A stretch of 64,000 bases of DNA from an uncultured Bacteroidia bacterium (GTDB taxonomy: Bacteria; Bacteroidota; Bacteroidia; Bacteroidales; UBA932), in the NCBI GenBank assembly GCA_902785825.1, contig CACZZZ010000008.1, positions 1 through 64,000 on the forward strand. The letters run 5' to 3'. The notes below the pieces were generated by a model, which saw only the letters and a list, made by a program, of their open reading frames with translations, was not told the origin of the DNA and made no database searches. This document shows, piece after piece, positions 8,496-18,455 of this stretch. The stretch's first letter is position 1, and the number at the start of each line of letters is the position of its first letter. The position numbers and the translations under genes are program-made.

Positions 8496-8531
8496 CAAAA
8501 ATCGCGTGGCCAAATAGGCTACGCGATTTTC
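8496..8531 (-). terminator. Terminator of the gcv operon (minus strand)
   Basis: A stem of about 14 bp (8497-8511 with 8517-8530, loop of five, one imperfect pair) is followed on the minus strand by a T run. It lies 26 bases past the gcvPB stop codon. Confidence 0.75.
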
Positions 8532-8556
8532 ATAATTCATTAATATACAAATACTT

Positions 8557-10053
8557 CTAAGAAGCAATCTCGTCCTGGAACTTGAGAATAGGCTGCCTTG
8601 CGGCTGTCGTCTCGTCCGGACGGGTGATCGGAGCGTTGTGAGGAGCGCTCTTGAGGATGGCGGGATCTTCCGCGGCCTCCGCGGCTATCTTCCTCATAAC
8701 CTCGATGAAAGCGTCCAGCGTCTCGATAGACTCCGTCTCGGTGGGCTCAATCATAATTGCCTGATGGAAGAGCAGCGGGAAGTAGATTGTCGGGGCATGG
8801 AAGCCGAAGTCCAGCAGCCTCTTGGCCACATCAAGGGTCGTAGCGCCTTCCCTCTCCATTGAGCCGTCAGCGGCTTTCTTGGAACCGTCATTGACAAGTC
8901 CGTCAAAGACGAACTCATGCTTGCAGACCGTAGGTATCGGAAGCTTGTAGCAATCCTTGAGGCTTTCCTTGATGTAGTTAGCCCCGAGGGTGGCGTATTT
9001 ACCGACCAGTTTGACGTTCTGCTTGCCGAGCATGAGGATGTAGGCGTAAGCCCTCAGGATCACTCCGAAGTTGCCAAGGAAACCGGACACCTGGCCGGCG
9101 GACTTTTCATCAGAGCGGACCACATCGAACGAGCCATCCTCTTTCTTGACCACCTTGGGAACAGGCAGATAAGGCATAAGCCTTTCACAAACACCGACAG
9201 GGCCTGATCCGGGACCACCACCGCCATGAGGCGTCGAGAACGACTTGTGGAGATTCAGGTGGAGTACATCGAAGCCCATGTCTCCCGGGCGAACCATTCC
9301 GATCAGAGGATTCATGTTGGCTCCGTCATAGTACAGCAAGCCTCCGCACTCATGGACCAGGGCGGCGATCTCTTTGATCTCCTTCTCGAATAAGCCAAGA
9401 GTGTTCGGGTTAGTCATCATGATTCCAGCGATATCGTCCCCCAGAAGCGGCTTAAGATCAGCCACATCCACAAGACCGTCAGCGTTGGATTTCACAACCA
9501 CAACCTCCAGTCCACAGACCGCGGCGCTGGCAGGATTGGTTCCATGGGCGCTGTCCGGGACAATGATCTTAGTCCTTTTCAAGTCACCACGCAGAAGATG
9601 GTACTGACGAATGATCATCAGTCCGGTCAACTCACCATGAGCGCCAGCGCACGGATTGAAAGTGAATCCGGCCATGCCAGTGATCGCGCCGAGAGCCTTC
9701 TCCATGTTATAGTAAACCTCAAGGGCACCTTGGACGGAGCAAGCCGGTTGCAGAGGGTGAAGTCCCTGGAATCCGGGCATATTAGCTATCTCCTCATTGA
9801 TCTTGGGGTTATATTTCATGGTGCAGCTGCCCAGAGGATAGAAACCGGTGTCAACACCGAAGTTCATCTGGGAAAGATTGGTGTAGTGACGGACAACATC
9901 AACCTCGCTTACCTGCGGCAGCGCAGGAGCCTCAGCCCTGAACAGATTGGCAGGAATAGAACCGGACACCGCACTCAGGGACCGGCAAGGAAGTGAATAA
10001 CCCGTACGTCCCTCTTTGGAGAGCTCGAATATAAGTTTATCGTAATATTTCAT
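8557..10053 (-). CDS. gcvPB: Glycine dehydrogenase (decarboxylating) subunit 2
   Basis: This is the PLP-binding C-terminal half of the glycine cleavage P-protein, which decarboxylates glycine and passes the aminomethyl group to lipoyl-GcvH. The 498-residue protein contains [17 protein letters not shown], with K270 as the probable Schiff-base lysine followed by the glycine-rich loop. It begins four bases after the gcvPA stop, and the two subunits must act as a heterodimeric pair. Many Bacteroidetes encode one fused P-protein of about 950 residues, so the split form is notable here. It is the last gene of the operon, followed by a terminator. Confidence 0.96.
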   Translation of the reverse strand: MKYYDKLIFELSKEGRTGYSLPCRSLSAVSGSIPANLFRAEAPALPQVSEVDVVRHYTNLSQMNFGVDTGFYPLGSCTMKYNPKINEEIANMPGFQGLHPLQPACSVQGALEVYYNMEKALGAITGMAGFTFNPCAGAHGELTGLMIIRQYHLLRGDLKRTKIIVPDSAHGTNPASAAVCGLEVVVVKSNADGLVDVADLKPLLGDDIAGIMMTNPNTLGLFEKEIKEIAALVHECGGLLYYDGANMNPLIGMVRPGDMGFDVLHLNLHKSFSTPHGGGGPGSGPVGVCERLMPYLPVPKVVKKEDGSFDVVRSDEKSAGQVSGFLGNFGVILRAYAYILMLGKQNVKLVGKYATLGANYIKESLKDCYKLPIPTVCKHEFVFDGLVNDGSKKAADGSMEREGATTLDVAKRLLDFGFHAPTIYFPLLFHQAIMIEPTETESIETLDAFIEVMRKIAAEAAEDPAILKSAPHNAPITRPDETTAARQPILKFQDEIAS

Positions 10054-10057
10054 ATTC

Positions 10058-11386
<1,329 letters not shown>

Positions 11387-11394
11387 CTCAGATC

Positions 11395-11775
11395 TTACTT
11401 CTCGGAAAAAGCCTGGTAAGCGGCGGCGTCCATAAGGCCCTCAACCTCAGAAGGATCACTCATCTCGACCTTGATGATCCAAGCCTCGTAAGCATCCTCG
11501 TTGATCTTCTCGGGAGCGTCCTCAAGATCGGGATTGACCTCGACGACCTTTCCGCCGACGGGGCAAAGAAGCTCGCTGGAAGCCTTGACACTCTCCAGAG
11601 CGCCAAACTCCTCGCCAGCCTCGAACTCGTCATCAACCTCAGGAAGATCGGCGTAAGTGATATCGCCAAGCTCCTTCTGGGCAAAATCGGAAATGCCGAT
11701 TATGGCCACATTACCTTCAACTTTAACCCACTCGTGGTCCTCGCTATAACGGAGGCCTTCAATAACCTTGCTCAT
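11395..11775 (-). CDS. gcvH: Glycine cleavage system H protein
   Basis: This is the lipoyl carrier that shuttles the aminomethyl intermediate between the P and T proteins. At 126 residues it has the family's usual length, and [11 protein letters not shown] places the lipoylated lysine at K64. The HEWV motif near residue 14 and the C-terminal [21 protein letters not shown] region are typical. It is placed between gcvT and gcvPA with short gaps. Confidence 0.97.
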   Translation of the reverse strand: MSKVIEGLRYSEDHEWVKVEGNVAIIGISDFAQKELGDITYADLPEVDDEFEAGEEFGALESVKASSELLCPVGGKVVEVNPDLEDAPEKINEDAYEAWIIKVEMSDPSEVEGLMDAAAYQAFSEK

Positions 11776-11805
11776 GATTGATTAATAAAATTAGTTGATT
11801 ATCAA

Positions 11806-12912
11806 TTATTTCTTATAATTTGTCTGATAAAATCTTTTCTTGACGACCTTGCCCGGGAAGACCTTCTTGCGGATACGGACATAAAGAGGAGTGTCAAGGG
11901 CAGCATATTCCTTATTGACAAGAGCGAAGCAGATGCTCTTCTCAAGGGAAATGCTATGGTAACCGGTAGTCACGACTCCGACTTCAGTTCCATCCTCAAG
12001 CTCGACAGGATAACCGGCGCGGGGAATGGCCTTGTCCTGAAGCTCGATTCCGACAAGCTTCTTGGTGATCGCCCCAGCCTTCTGGGCTATAATAGCCTCT
12101 TTTCCGACGAACTCTTCCTTGTCAAGCTTGCAGAACATGCTGAAGCCCGCCATGACAGGAGATATTTCCGGAGTCAACTCATCCCCGTAAAGAGGAAGAC
12201 CGGCCTCGAAGCGAAGGGTGTCGCGGCAACCGAGTCCGCAAGGGACAACGCCGGCAGCCAGGAAAGCCTCCCAGTATTTGACGATAAGACCGGGAGCGGC
12301 ATAGATTTCGAAACCGTCCTCGCCGGTGTAACCGGTACGGCTGACTATCACTCTCGAACTGCCATCCTTGAAATCATTGAAGGTGTAGAACGACAGTGAA
12401 GCGGCTTCGGCAGCGAAAGGAAGGACTTTGACGAGTGTCTCCTCGGCCAAAGGCCCCTGAAGGGCGATCTGGCCCCAATTATCGGACTGGTTGTCGATCT
12501 TCACATCGAAACCTTCGCTGTGATCCTTGATCCAGAGGTAGTCTTTCTCAATGTTGGCGGCGTTCACGACCAGCAGGAAATGATCCGCCTCGAACTCCTT
12601 GTAAACCAGAAGGTCATCAACAGTACCGCCGTCGGGGTAGAGCATCATCCCGTAAAGAATCTGGCCGGGAGCCATGGGACGGACATCGTTGGTGAACACG
12701 TGGTTCACGAATTTCTCGGCGTCAGGGCCACAGACGAAGATCTCACCCATGTGGGAGACATCGAACATTCCGACCTTGTTACGGACCGCCAGATGCTCCT
12801 CGGTGATGGAAGAATACTGGATCGGCATATCAAAGCCTGCAAAAGGGCTCATCTTGGCTCCTAGAGCCACATGGCTGTCATGAAGACAGGTAAGATTAAG
12901 AGTTGGTTCCAT
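11806..12912 (-). CDS. gcvT: Glycine cleavage system T protein (aminomethyltransferase)
   Basis: This enzyme transfers the methylene group from aminomethyl-lipoyl-GcvH to tetrahydrofolate and releases ammonia. The 368-residue protein has GcvT signatures: LHDSHVALGAKMSPFAGFDMPIQY at the N-terminus, MFDVSHMGEI, SRTGYTGEDGFEI and GLGCRDTLRFEAGLPLYGDE. It begins ten bases after the stop of the nuclease gene, so transcription probably enters from upstream. No glycine riboswitch fold was recognised ahead of it. Confidence 0.97.
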   Translation of the reverse strand: MEPTLNLTCLHDSHVALGAKMSPFAGFDMPIQYSSITEEHLAVRNKVGMFDVSHMGEIFVCGPDAEKFVNHVFTNDVRPMAPGQILYGMMLYPDGGTVDDLLVYKEFEADHFLLVVNAANIEKDYLWIKDHSEGFDVKIDNQSDNWGQIALQGPLAEETLVKVLPFAAEAASLSFYTFNDFKDGSSRVIVSRTGYTGEDGFEIYAAPGLIVKYWEAFLAAGVVPCGLGCRDTLRFEAGLPLYGDELTPEISPVMAGFSMFCKLDKEEFVGKEAIIAQKAGAITKKLVGIELQDKAIPRAGYPVELEDGTEVGVVTTGYHSISLEKSICFALVNKEYAALDTPLYVRIRKKVFPGKVVKKRFYQTNYKK

Positions 12913-12922
12913 GATAAAGTAT

Positions 12923-13786
12923 CTAATTTCTTAATAACTCATCTCTGATTCTCCAATCCTCGTACGGGTCTATCTCCGCCTCGGCCCTGTCCTGCGCCCT
13001 ATCGTCAAGATTGTAGAAAAGGTCCATTCCAAGCTTGTTTTCCAATTCATCCACCGTCATCACGTAATGGGTAAGATTCCTCTCACAAGCCTTGTTCGGG
13101 AATATGAATCCGATGGCGGCATAACTGCCGTCCTTCCGCTTCGCGAGAAGAGCCTTGAAGAAAGAATCCGGAACGGCAACATTGTTCCTTCCTATACGTT
13201 TGGGATTGTTGAAGTCGAATATCGGTCCGCAGACGACCCACACTGATTTATAATAACGGGCCTCGTAACGGACTTGCTTTTCCAGGTCATTCCACGCGCC
13301 GGAATTGAGATTATGATTTTGCGGACAGACATTGCTGAGGTAAAAGCACTCTTTCATCGTCTGAGAGCTCCAGCGCATGTCGGCGGCGGGAGCCATGTGG
13401 CCCCTGTCATAACCCGATCCGACGTAATCGCGGTCGTATGCCTGCCTCCCTTTCACGAGAGGATCCGGCTCGAAAGAATCCTCGCGGCTGCGATATGCCG
13501 TGATCACCTCAGACTCAAGCAGTTCGTAGGCGACCCAATTAGGCACCCTGAAATCATTGTTGTACGACAGCGTGTAGCCCATGTGCTCGATGATCTCCGA
13601 CTCGCTGTCCTCCAGGCGATACGGAATCTCAAGGCGGGACAGAGGATCAGTTGAAGCCGAAACGGGCTGTTCCACAAGCCCTTGAGTGTCAGCCGCCGAA
13701 TCATCTTCTCCAGCCCATAAAAAGTGATAAGCGGTCCCGAGAGCCGCCAGGATTACCAATATGATTAACGAAGTCTTCCTATCCAT
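12923..13786 (-). CDS. Membrane-anchored DNA/RNA non-specific endonuclease
   Basis: The protein (287 residues) belongs to the NucA/EndoG family of Mg-dependent nucleases, which cut DNA and RNA. It shows the DRGH motif in YDRGHMAPAADM with the catalytic histidine, and SNVCPQNHNLNSGAWNDLE, where asparagine and glutamate bind the metal. Residues about 6-24 are hydrophobic, so it is either anchored facing the periplasm or secreted. It sits four bases downstream of the SUMF1-like lipoprotein gene. A role in extracellular nucleic-acid degradation is inferred. Confidence 0.92.
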   Translation of the reverse strand: MDRKTSLIILVILAALGTAYHFLWAGEDDSAADTQGLVEQPVSASTDPLSRLEIPYRLEDSESEIIEHMGYTLSYNNDFRVPNWVAYELLESEVITAYRSREDSFEPDPLVKGRQAYDRDYVGSGYDRGHMAPAADMRWSSQTMKECFYLSNVCPQNHNLNSGAWNDLEKQVRYEARYYKSVWVVCGPIFDFNNPKRIGRNNVAVPDSFFKALLAKRKDGSYAAIGFIFPNKACERNLTHYVMTVDELENKLGMDLFYNLDDRAQDRAEAEIDPYEDWRIRDELLRN

Positions 13787-13790
13787 ATTC

Positions 13791-15215
13791 CTAAAGAGCC
13801 AGTCTCAAGCCGAAAGTTCCTTTGAAATTTTTGCCGGGCATGTATGATCGGTTGCTTATTCGGCAAGCGTCCCAGCGACTGGCGCAACTGCCGCCCCGTA
13901 GAATCCTTGTACCGCCTTCAATAGCGCCTGAAGGATTGACAGCAGGGTCGGCGGTGTACTCCGCGGCCCTGTCATAACACCATTCCCACACGTTCCCGCA
14001 CATGTCGTAAAGGCCAAGCTCATTGGGTTTTCTGGTCTTCACCACGCGGGTTTTTGAGTCGGCGTTGTCAAGGAACCACATCACTGATTTCATGTCATTG
14101 CCACCGCTGAAACCATATCTTCTGGAGCGCTGCCCTCCCCTTGCCGCATATTCCCACTCGGCCTCGGTCGGAAGACGGAAGGTCCTGCCTGTCAAACTGT
14201 TAAGTTTACGAAGGAACACCTGGCAATCATACCAGGAGACGTTCCCTACCGGCTTTTCAGGCTCATTTATGTCATTAAGGTAAGGGAGAGATCCCATCAC
14301 AGCGTACCATAGCCCGACTGTCACCTCTGACTCCCCTATCGCGAAATCATCCAGTGTCACCTGATGAGGGTTCTTCTCATTATCCGGGACAGTGAAATCC
14401 AGATACGGATTGTCGCGAGTGATATCAAATCCCATCACAAAGTTTCCACCCTCGACCTTAACCATCTTGAAGCTGGCGTCGCCGACAGTGAAAACTTCCG
14501 GCTCTCCATCAGTGGCATCTATCTTCTCCTTGACGATCTTGGTCCCGTCGAGGACCTCCAACATAGCCTCAGTCAGCACATTGTCCGTTGCCTGGACAAG
14601 ACGGAAACCGACATGGGTCCTACGAGTGTGGGATTCAACCCCCATCCTTTCCAATGTCGTACGGACAACTTTCACGCTAGTCTCCTTGGGACCCTCGGGA
14701 TTCACCATCAGGCTCATCGGGACGAAGTAATCGTCTTTCGTGGCATCCTCCGGAACCTCGTCATAGCTGTCCCGACACCATTCCCCCACAGCGGTGAAAT
14801 TCTTGTCCCCCAGCTGTTTCTGGGCATATTCCCACTGCGCTTCTGTAGGGAGGAGATACGACTCACCGGTAATCTTTCCCAGTCTCTTGAGGAACTTTTG
14901 GACATCCACCCAGGAAACCATATCGACCGGGGCATCAAGGTCTTCAACCTGACTGGGATTCTTTCCCATCACCTTCACCCAGAGAGCCTGGGACACGGGA
15001 ACTCGGCTGATCCGGAACCCGTCAAGGGCGACCGGCTGGGCGATTCCCCTGGTGACTTTACGCCGGTTGTCTGCGGATATGCCCATGGTGAAATTGCCAG
15101 CCTGAACCTCAACCATGTCGAGATCAGCTGCCGTCACCTGCTCTGAAGAACTTGAGCAGGAATAAGATAAAACCGCTATGCAAGCGAAAAGGAAGTAGGT
15201 TTTGATTTTGTTCAT
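13791..15215 (-). CDS. Lipoprotein with two SUMF1/FGE-like domains
   Basis: A lipoprotein signal (lipobox LSYSC, cysteine 20) precedes two formylglycine-generating-enzyme-like domains, about residues 33-215 and 245-474. The second is well conserved (PTEAEWEYAARGG, YDMCGNVWEWCYDR, RILRGGS and GLRLAL). The first is shorter and degenerate: it keeps PTEAQWEYA and THVGFRLV but lacks the CGNVWEW-type core. Such lipoproteins in Bacteroidetes often have structural rather than sulfatase-maturating roles (compare gliding protein GldK). No sulfatase is nearby. It heads the run of same-strand genes leading into gcv. Confidence 0.88.
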   Translation of the reverse strand: MNKIKTYFLFACIAVLSYSCSSSSEQVTAADLDMVEVQAGNFTMGISADNRRKVTRGIAQPVALDGFRISRVPVSQALWVKVMGKNPSQVEDLDAPVDMVSWVDVQKFLKRLGKITGESYLLPTEAQWEYAQKQLGDKNFTAVGEWCRDSYDEVPEDATKDDYFVPMSLMVNPEGPKETSVKVVRTTLERMGVESHTRRTHVGFRLVQATDNVLTEAMLEVLDGTKIVKEKIDATDGEPEVFTVGDASFKMVKVEGGNFVMGFDITRDNPYLDFTVPDNEKNPHQVTLDDFAIGESEVTVGLWYAVMGSLPYLNDINEPEKPVGNVSWYDCQVFLRKLNSLTGRTFRLPTEAEWEYAARGGQRSRRYGFSGGNDMKSVMWFLDNADSKTRVVKTRKPNELGLYDMCGNVWEWCYDRAAEYTADPAVNPSGAIEGGTRILRGGSCASRWDACRISNRSYMPGKNFKGTFGLRLAL

Positions 15216-15238
15216 TACAGCTTCCGAGCTACAACCTA

Positions 15239-15246
15239 CAAATATA
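15239..15246 (-). promoter_or_regulatory. Promoter -7 element upstream of the SUMF1-nuclease-gcv run
   Basis: The minus strand reads TATATTTG, a perfect TAnnTTTG, 24 bases before the SUMF1-lipoprotein start. It is the only good promoter match seen for the six-gene run down to gcvPB. It abuts the terminator of the preceding gene; no clear -33 TTG was found. Confidence 0.6.
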
Positions 15247-15248
15247 TG

Positions 15249-15277
15249 AAAAAAGTCGGGACTAGAAAGTCCCGACT
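15249..15277 (-). terminator. Terminator after the DUF4332-like gene
   Basis: A perfect 10-bp stem (15254-15263 with 15268-15277, loop AGAA) is followed on the minus strand by six T residues. Confidence 0.9.
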
Positions 15278-15305
15278 AGAACAAAAAAACTCTTTCAAAC
15301 AGCCA

Positions 15306-15713
15306 TTAGTACTCTACCATAGGAGGGAGGACCTTGGCCTGGTCGATCATCTTCTGAACCATAACCTCAGTGGGGACGACCCTGGTGAGATTCTTCTCGG
15401 CGTTGACCTCGGTCATCTTGGCCACGAGGTTGGCGGCGACCCTGTGCTGGAGTTCCTTGACGGTGTCAACACCGGAGGCCTCGAGAAGCTCGGAGAACTG
15501 TGGACCGATACCCTTGATACGGAAAAGATCAGCATGGTTGACCCATGTGAGGATAAGCTTGCCGTTGATGCCGGTAGCCTCCTCGAGCTCTTTACGGCCC
15601 TTAGGGGTCTTTCCCTTAGCGAGAAGCTGGTCAACAGTCTCAATGCCGGCGGCGATGAGCTTTTCGGCGTAAACGGGGCCTATGCCCTGGATGTCGATAA
15701 TCTTGTAAGTCAT
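15306..15713 (-). CDS. DUF4332-like helix-hairpin-helix protein
   Basis: This 135-residue protein contains two helix-hairpin-helix units: IQGIGPVYAEKLIAAGIETVDQLL (residues 9-32) and IKGIGPQFSELLEASGVDTVKEL (about 66-88). This matches the DUF4332 type, related to the DNA-binding HhH of polymerases and topoisomerases. The function is unknown; DNA or protein binding is inferred from the fold. It is monocistronic, with its own promoter and terminator. Confidence 0.85.
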   Translation of the reverse strand: MTYKIIDIQGIGPVYAEKLIAAGIETVDQLLAKGKTPKGRKELEEATGINGKLILTWVNHADLFRIKGIGPQFSELLEASGVDTVKELQHRVAANLVAKMTEVNAEKNLTRVVPTEVMVQKMIDQAKVLPPMVEY

Positions 15714-15754
15714 TGCAATGAAAATTAAGGTGTTGTTAACTAAGTGTAACTAGC

Positions 15755-15785
15755 CAAAATTAAATAAAAACTTTGACTTGACAAA
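15755..15785 (-). promoter_or_regulatory. Promoter of the DUF4332-like gene
   Basis: On the minus strand TTTG (15782-15785) and TAATTTTG (15755-15762) are spaced 19 bases apart, matching the Bacteroidetes consensus. The leader would be about 35 bases. Confidence 0.75.
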
Positions 15786-15806
15786 ATTTAAGGGAAAAAA
15801 CGAAAG

Positions 15807-16280
15807 CTAGAAAGACTGGAAGAAAAGTATGTCTTTCTTCAACATGACCTTGGGCTCCATCAGATAGACTTTCTGGAAGAGTTTGAACTGGTTAACCTTT
15901 GAAAGGTAAACCTTGTCCTCATGCTTCCCTTTCCTCCACCATTTGTAGAATCCGATAGGGTCGTTCTCAAACGGAATCTTCGCGAGAATATCGGAGGAGA
16001 ATCCAGGGAAATCGATTGTCACATTTAACCCCATATATTGCTTATAGTATTGAGGATCAGCTCTTCTGAGCTTGCTCATCAGGGGGTTATAAAGTTCAAT
16101 CTGATCGACATGGAGGGTCTTCTCCCGGACTATCATTTTATGGATCCTGACAGGATCATAATTCAGCCACGCGCCAAGCCTCAAAGTCTTAGGACCCTCG
16201 GGTGTATCGAGGGTCAACTCATCCATGGAATAATATATTTTCTCAGGATCGAGAGGGTAAACAACTTCAGGTTCCGCCAT
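15807..16280 (-). CDS. Conserved hypothetical protein
   Basis: This is a 157-residue soluble protein with no family that I recognise. It is rich in aromatic and charged residues (WLNYDPVRIHKM, FYKWWRKGKHEDKVYL) and has no signal peptide or membrane segment from the chosen start. An in-frame codon 51 bases upstream would add a hydrophobic stretch, but the promoter -7 box (16301-16308) lies between the two, so the internal ATG (MAEPEVVY) is preferred. The context gives no functional hint. Confidence 0.7.
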   Translation of the reverse strand: MAEPEVVYPLDPEKIYYSMDELTLDTPEGPKTLRLGAWLNYDPVRIHKMIVREKTLHVDQIELYNPLMSKLRRADPQYYKQYMGLNVTIDFPGFSSDILAKIPFENDPIGFYKWWRKGKHEDKVYLSKVNQFKLFQKVYLMEPKVMLKKDILFFQSF

Positions 16281-16300
16281 GACGAAATGGTAACAGCGGA

Positions 16301-16331
16301 CAAAGATAAACAAAAAAATGGTCTTGCACAA
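16301..16331 (-). promoter_or_regulatory. Promoter of the 15807-16280 gene
   Basis: On the minus strand TTG (16329-16331) and TATCTTTG (16301-16308) are spaced 20 bases apart. The promoter overlaps the terminator hairpin of htpG. Confidence 0.75.
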
Positions 16332-16352
16332 GCGTACAAGGCCATTTTTTTA
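16312..16352 (-). terminator. Terminator of htpG, overlapping the next promoter
   Basis: A 9-bp stem with one mismatch (ATGGCCTTG and CAAGACCAT on the minus strand) is flanked by a T run on the minus strand (16312-16318) and by one on the plus strand (16346-16352). It lies right after the htpG stop. Confidence 0.7.
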
Positions 16353-16353
16353 A

Positions 16354-18261
16354 TTATTTATTAGAGTAATAATCCGTAAGTGTTTTACCTGTGCGGGCAA
16401 TAAAATCGGACAAAGACTTGCCTTTGAGCATACCATTTGAAAGCAAAGCAAGATCCGTGAGCTGTTTCAGGAGGTCATTCCCCTTAGCGAATTCCTCGAC
16501 TTTATCAGAATTTTCTTTCAACTCTCCTACAAGCCTAGCCATCAATGGGTTCTGAAGATTGGCCGTGATATTGAAAGACTCCGGCATCTCGCCGTAGAAA
16601 TTCATGCCGCCTCCCAAGGCGCTCATCTCGCGGTATCTTCTCATGAACTCATTCCTCGTTATAAGGATAGGTGCGGCGTCCTCACCAAGGTTGTCCGCCT
16701 CCACAAAATACTCATTTTCCGTGGGGAGAACCGCTTTGAACATTGTCTCGAGGTTCTTCTTGTCCTCCTCCGCCATCTCCGGCTTAACTTTCTCTTCCTT
16801 AGGGATAAGGTTATCCACTGAGTCGGAGTCAACCCTGGCGAACCTGGTGTCACCGATCTTCTGCTCCAAATAGTTCACGAAGTGGGCGTCCAACTCGCAG
16901 TCCATCAGAAGGACATCGTATCCCTTGTTCTTCGCCGCCTCGATGAAGGTGTATTGGGCATCGACATCGGTGGCGTACAGGTAAACGACCTTTTTGTCCT
17001 TGTCAGTCTGGGTGTCAGCGATCGCCTTGCGGTAGTCATCCAATGCGAAGAACTTCCCGTCGGTGTTCTTCAGCAACGCGAACTTCATGGCCCGCTCACC
17101 GAACTTCTCATCGGAAAGCATTCCATATTCGATGAAGAGCTTCAGGTTGTCCCATTTGCTCTCCCAGGCCGCCCTATCGTTCTTGAATATCTCCTCAAGC
17201 CTGTCAGCCACTTTCCTGGTGATATAAGTTGAGATCTTCTTGACATTCTCATCGGCCTGGAGATAGCTCCTCGAGACATTCAGAGGGATGTCAGGAGAGT
17301 CAATGACGCCATGGAGAAGTGTCAGGAAATCAGGCACGATGTTCTCGACATGGTCGGTCACGAACATCTGGTTGCAATAGAGCTGGATGTTGTTCTTCTC
17401 GATCGCCATCCTCTCTTTGATCTTCGGGAAATAGAGGATTCCGGTGAGATTGAAAGGATAGTCAACATTGAGATGAATATGGAAGAGCGGCTCCTCTTTC
17501 ATCGGATAAAGATCCTTGTAGAACTTCACGTAATCCTCATCTTTCAGATCGGACGGTTTCTTAGTCCAGAGGGGCTCTATAGAGTTGACAACGTGATCCT
17601 TATCCGTATCAACATATTTATTGTCCTTCCATTCCTGCTCTTTTCCGAAAACGATCGGAACAGGCATGAACTTGCAGTATTTTCCGAGAAGCTGGCTGAT
17701 CTTGCCCTTGTTGCCATAGTCTTTCGCGGACTCGTCGTCGAGGTACAACGTGACAATCGTTCCCCGCTCATCTTTCTTGCAGGGTTTCATCTCGAACTGA
17801 GGGTCTCCCTCGCAGCTCCAGATCACGGCCTCGGAGCCCTCTTTCCACGAAAGGGACTCGATCGTGACTTTCTCCGCCACCATGAAAGCGGAATAGAATC
17901 CCAGGCCGAAATGGCCTATTATATTCTGGTCTTTGTATTTCTCAAGGAACTCGCCGGCGGAGGAGAAGGCGATCTGGTTGATGTACTTGTCAACCTCTTC
18001 GGCCGTCATGCCGATTCCGTTGTCGATGATCTTGAGAGTCTTTTTCTTCTCGTCCAGCTCGACTCTGACTTTCAGGTCGCCGAGTTCGCCTTTGAATTCG
18101 CCGTTCGAGGCGAGGGTCTTCATCTTCTGGGTCGCGTCCACGGCGTTGGCCACAAGTTCCCTCAGGAAAATCTCGTGGTCCGAATACAAAAACTGCTTGA
18201 TGACCGGGAATATGTTCTCTGTCGTCACCCCGATCTGTCCTGTCTGTGCTTTATTTGCCAT
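16354..18261 (-). CDS. htpG: Molecular chaperone HtpG (Hsp90)
   Basis: This is the bacterial Hsp90, a cytosolic ATP-dependent chaperone. The 635-residue length is typical. The N-terminal GHKL ATPase shows IFLRELVANAVDA (N box), DNGIGMTAEEV (G1 box) and IGHFGLGFYSAFMVAEKV (G2 box). The middle domain has NVSRSYLQ-type residues, and the C-terminal dimerisation domain runs to LTDYYSNK. No good promoter was identified in the short gap before the repeat element at 18.3 kb. Confidence 0.97.
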   Translation of the reverse strand: MANKAQTGQIGVTTENIFPVIKQFLYSDHEIFLRELVANAVDATQKMKTLASNGEFKGELGDLKVRVELDEKKKTLKIIDNGIGMTAEEVDKYINQIAFSSAGEFLEKYKDQNIIGHFGLGFYSAFMVAEKVTIESLSWKEGSEAVIWSCEGDPQFEMKPCKKDERGTIVTLYLDDESAKDYGNKGKISQLLGKYCKFMPVPIVFGKEQEWKDNKYVDTDKDHVVNSIEPLWTKKPSDLKDEDYVKFYKDLYPMKEEPLFHIHLNVDYPFNLTGILYFPKIKERMAIEKNNIQLYCNQMFVTDHVENIVPDFLTLLHGVIDSPDIPLNVSRSYLQADENVKKISTYITRKVADRLEEIFKNDRAAWESKWDNLKLFIEYGMLSDEKFGERAMKFALLKNTDGKFFALDDYRKAIADTQTDKDKKVVYLYATDVDAQYTFIEAAKNKGYDVLLMDCELDAHFVNYLEQKIGDTRFARVDSDSVDNLIPKEEKVKPEMAEEDKKNLETMFKAVLPTENEYFVEADNLGEDAAPILITRNEFMRRYREMSALGGGMNFYGEMPESFNITANLQNPLMARLVGELKENSDKVEEFAKGNDLLKQLTDLALLSNGMLKGKSLSDFIARTGKTLTDYYSNK

Positions 18262-18285
18262 ATCTACTTTTATTGAATATACATC

Positions 18286-18405
18286 TCCGTGCGGTAAAGG
18301 TCCCCCTCCAGAACCACTGCCACCCTCGGCACGTTAAGAGGGAGGGGCCCTTTAGGGAGGGGTCGCGAAGCGACGGTTCGGGAGGGGGAGCCTTCGCCGC
18401 ACGGA
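18286..18405. repeat. 120-base inverted-repeat element (REP/MITE-like)
   Basis: Outer arms TCCGTGCGG...CCCCCTCC (18286-18309) and its near-complement (18381-18405) pair over about 24 bases with few mismatches. The interior holds further short hairpins such as TCGC-GAA-GCGA and many CCCTCC/GGGAGG tracts. It lies between htpG and the acyl-CoA ligase gene, outside both coding regions. The structure resembles dispersed palindromic repeats or a small non-coding mobile element, and it may also act as a transcription terminator. Confidence 0.65.
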
Positions 18406-18455
18406 ACGATAAGGTCAAATAACGTTCCAGAGGGACGATGACTGACAAATTGTCA

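Noticed and set aside
12913..12922. Glycine riboswitch ahead of gcvT
   Set aside because: There are only ten bases between genes, and no tandem glycine aptamer was recognised upstream of the operon head.
17311..18276. A long plus-strand frame opposite htpG
   Set aside because: It is a shadow of a highly conserved gene; it has no promoter, and its composition mirrors codon bias of the opposite strand.
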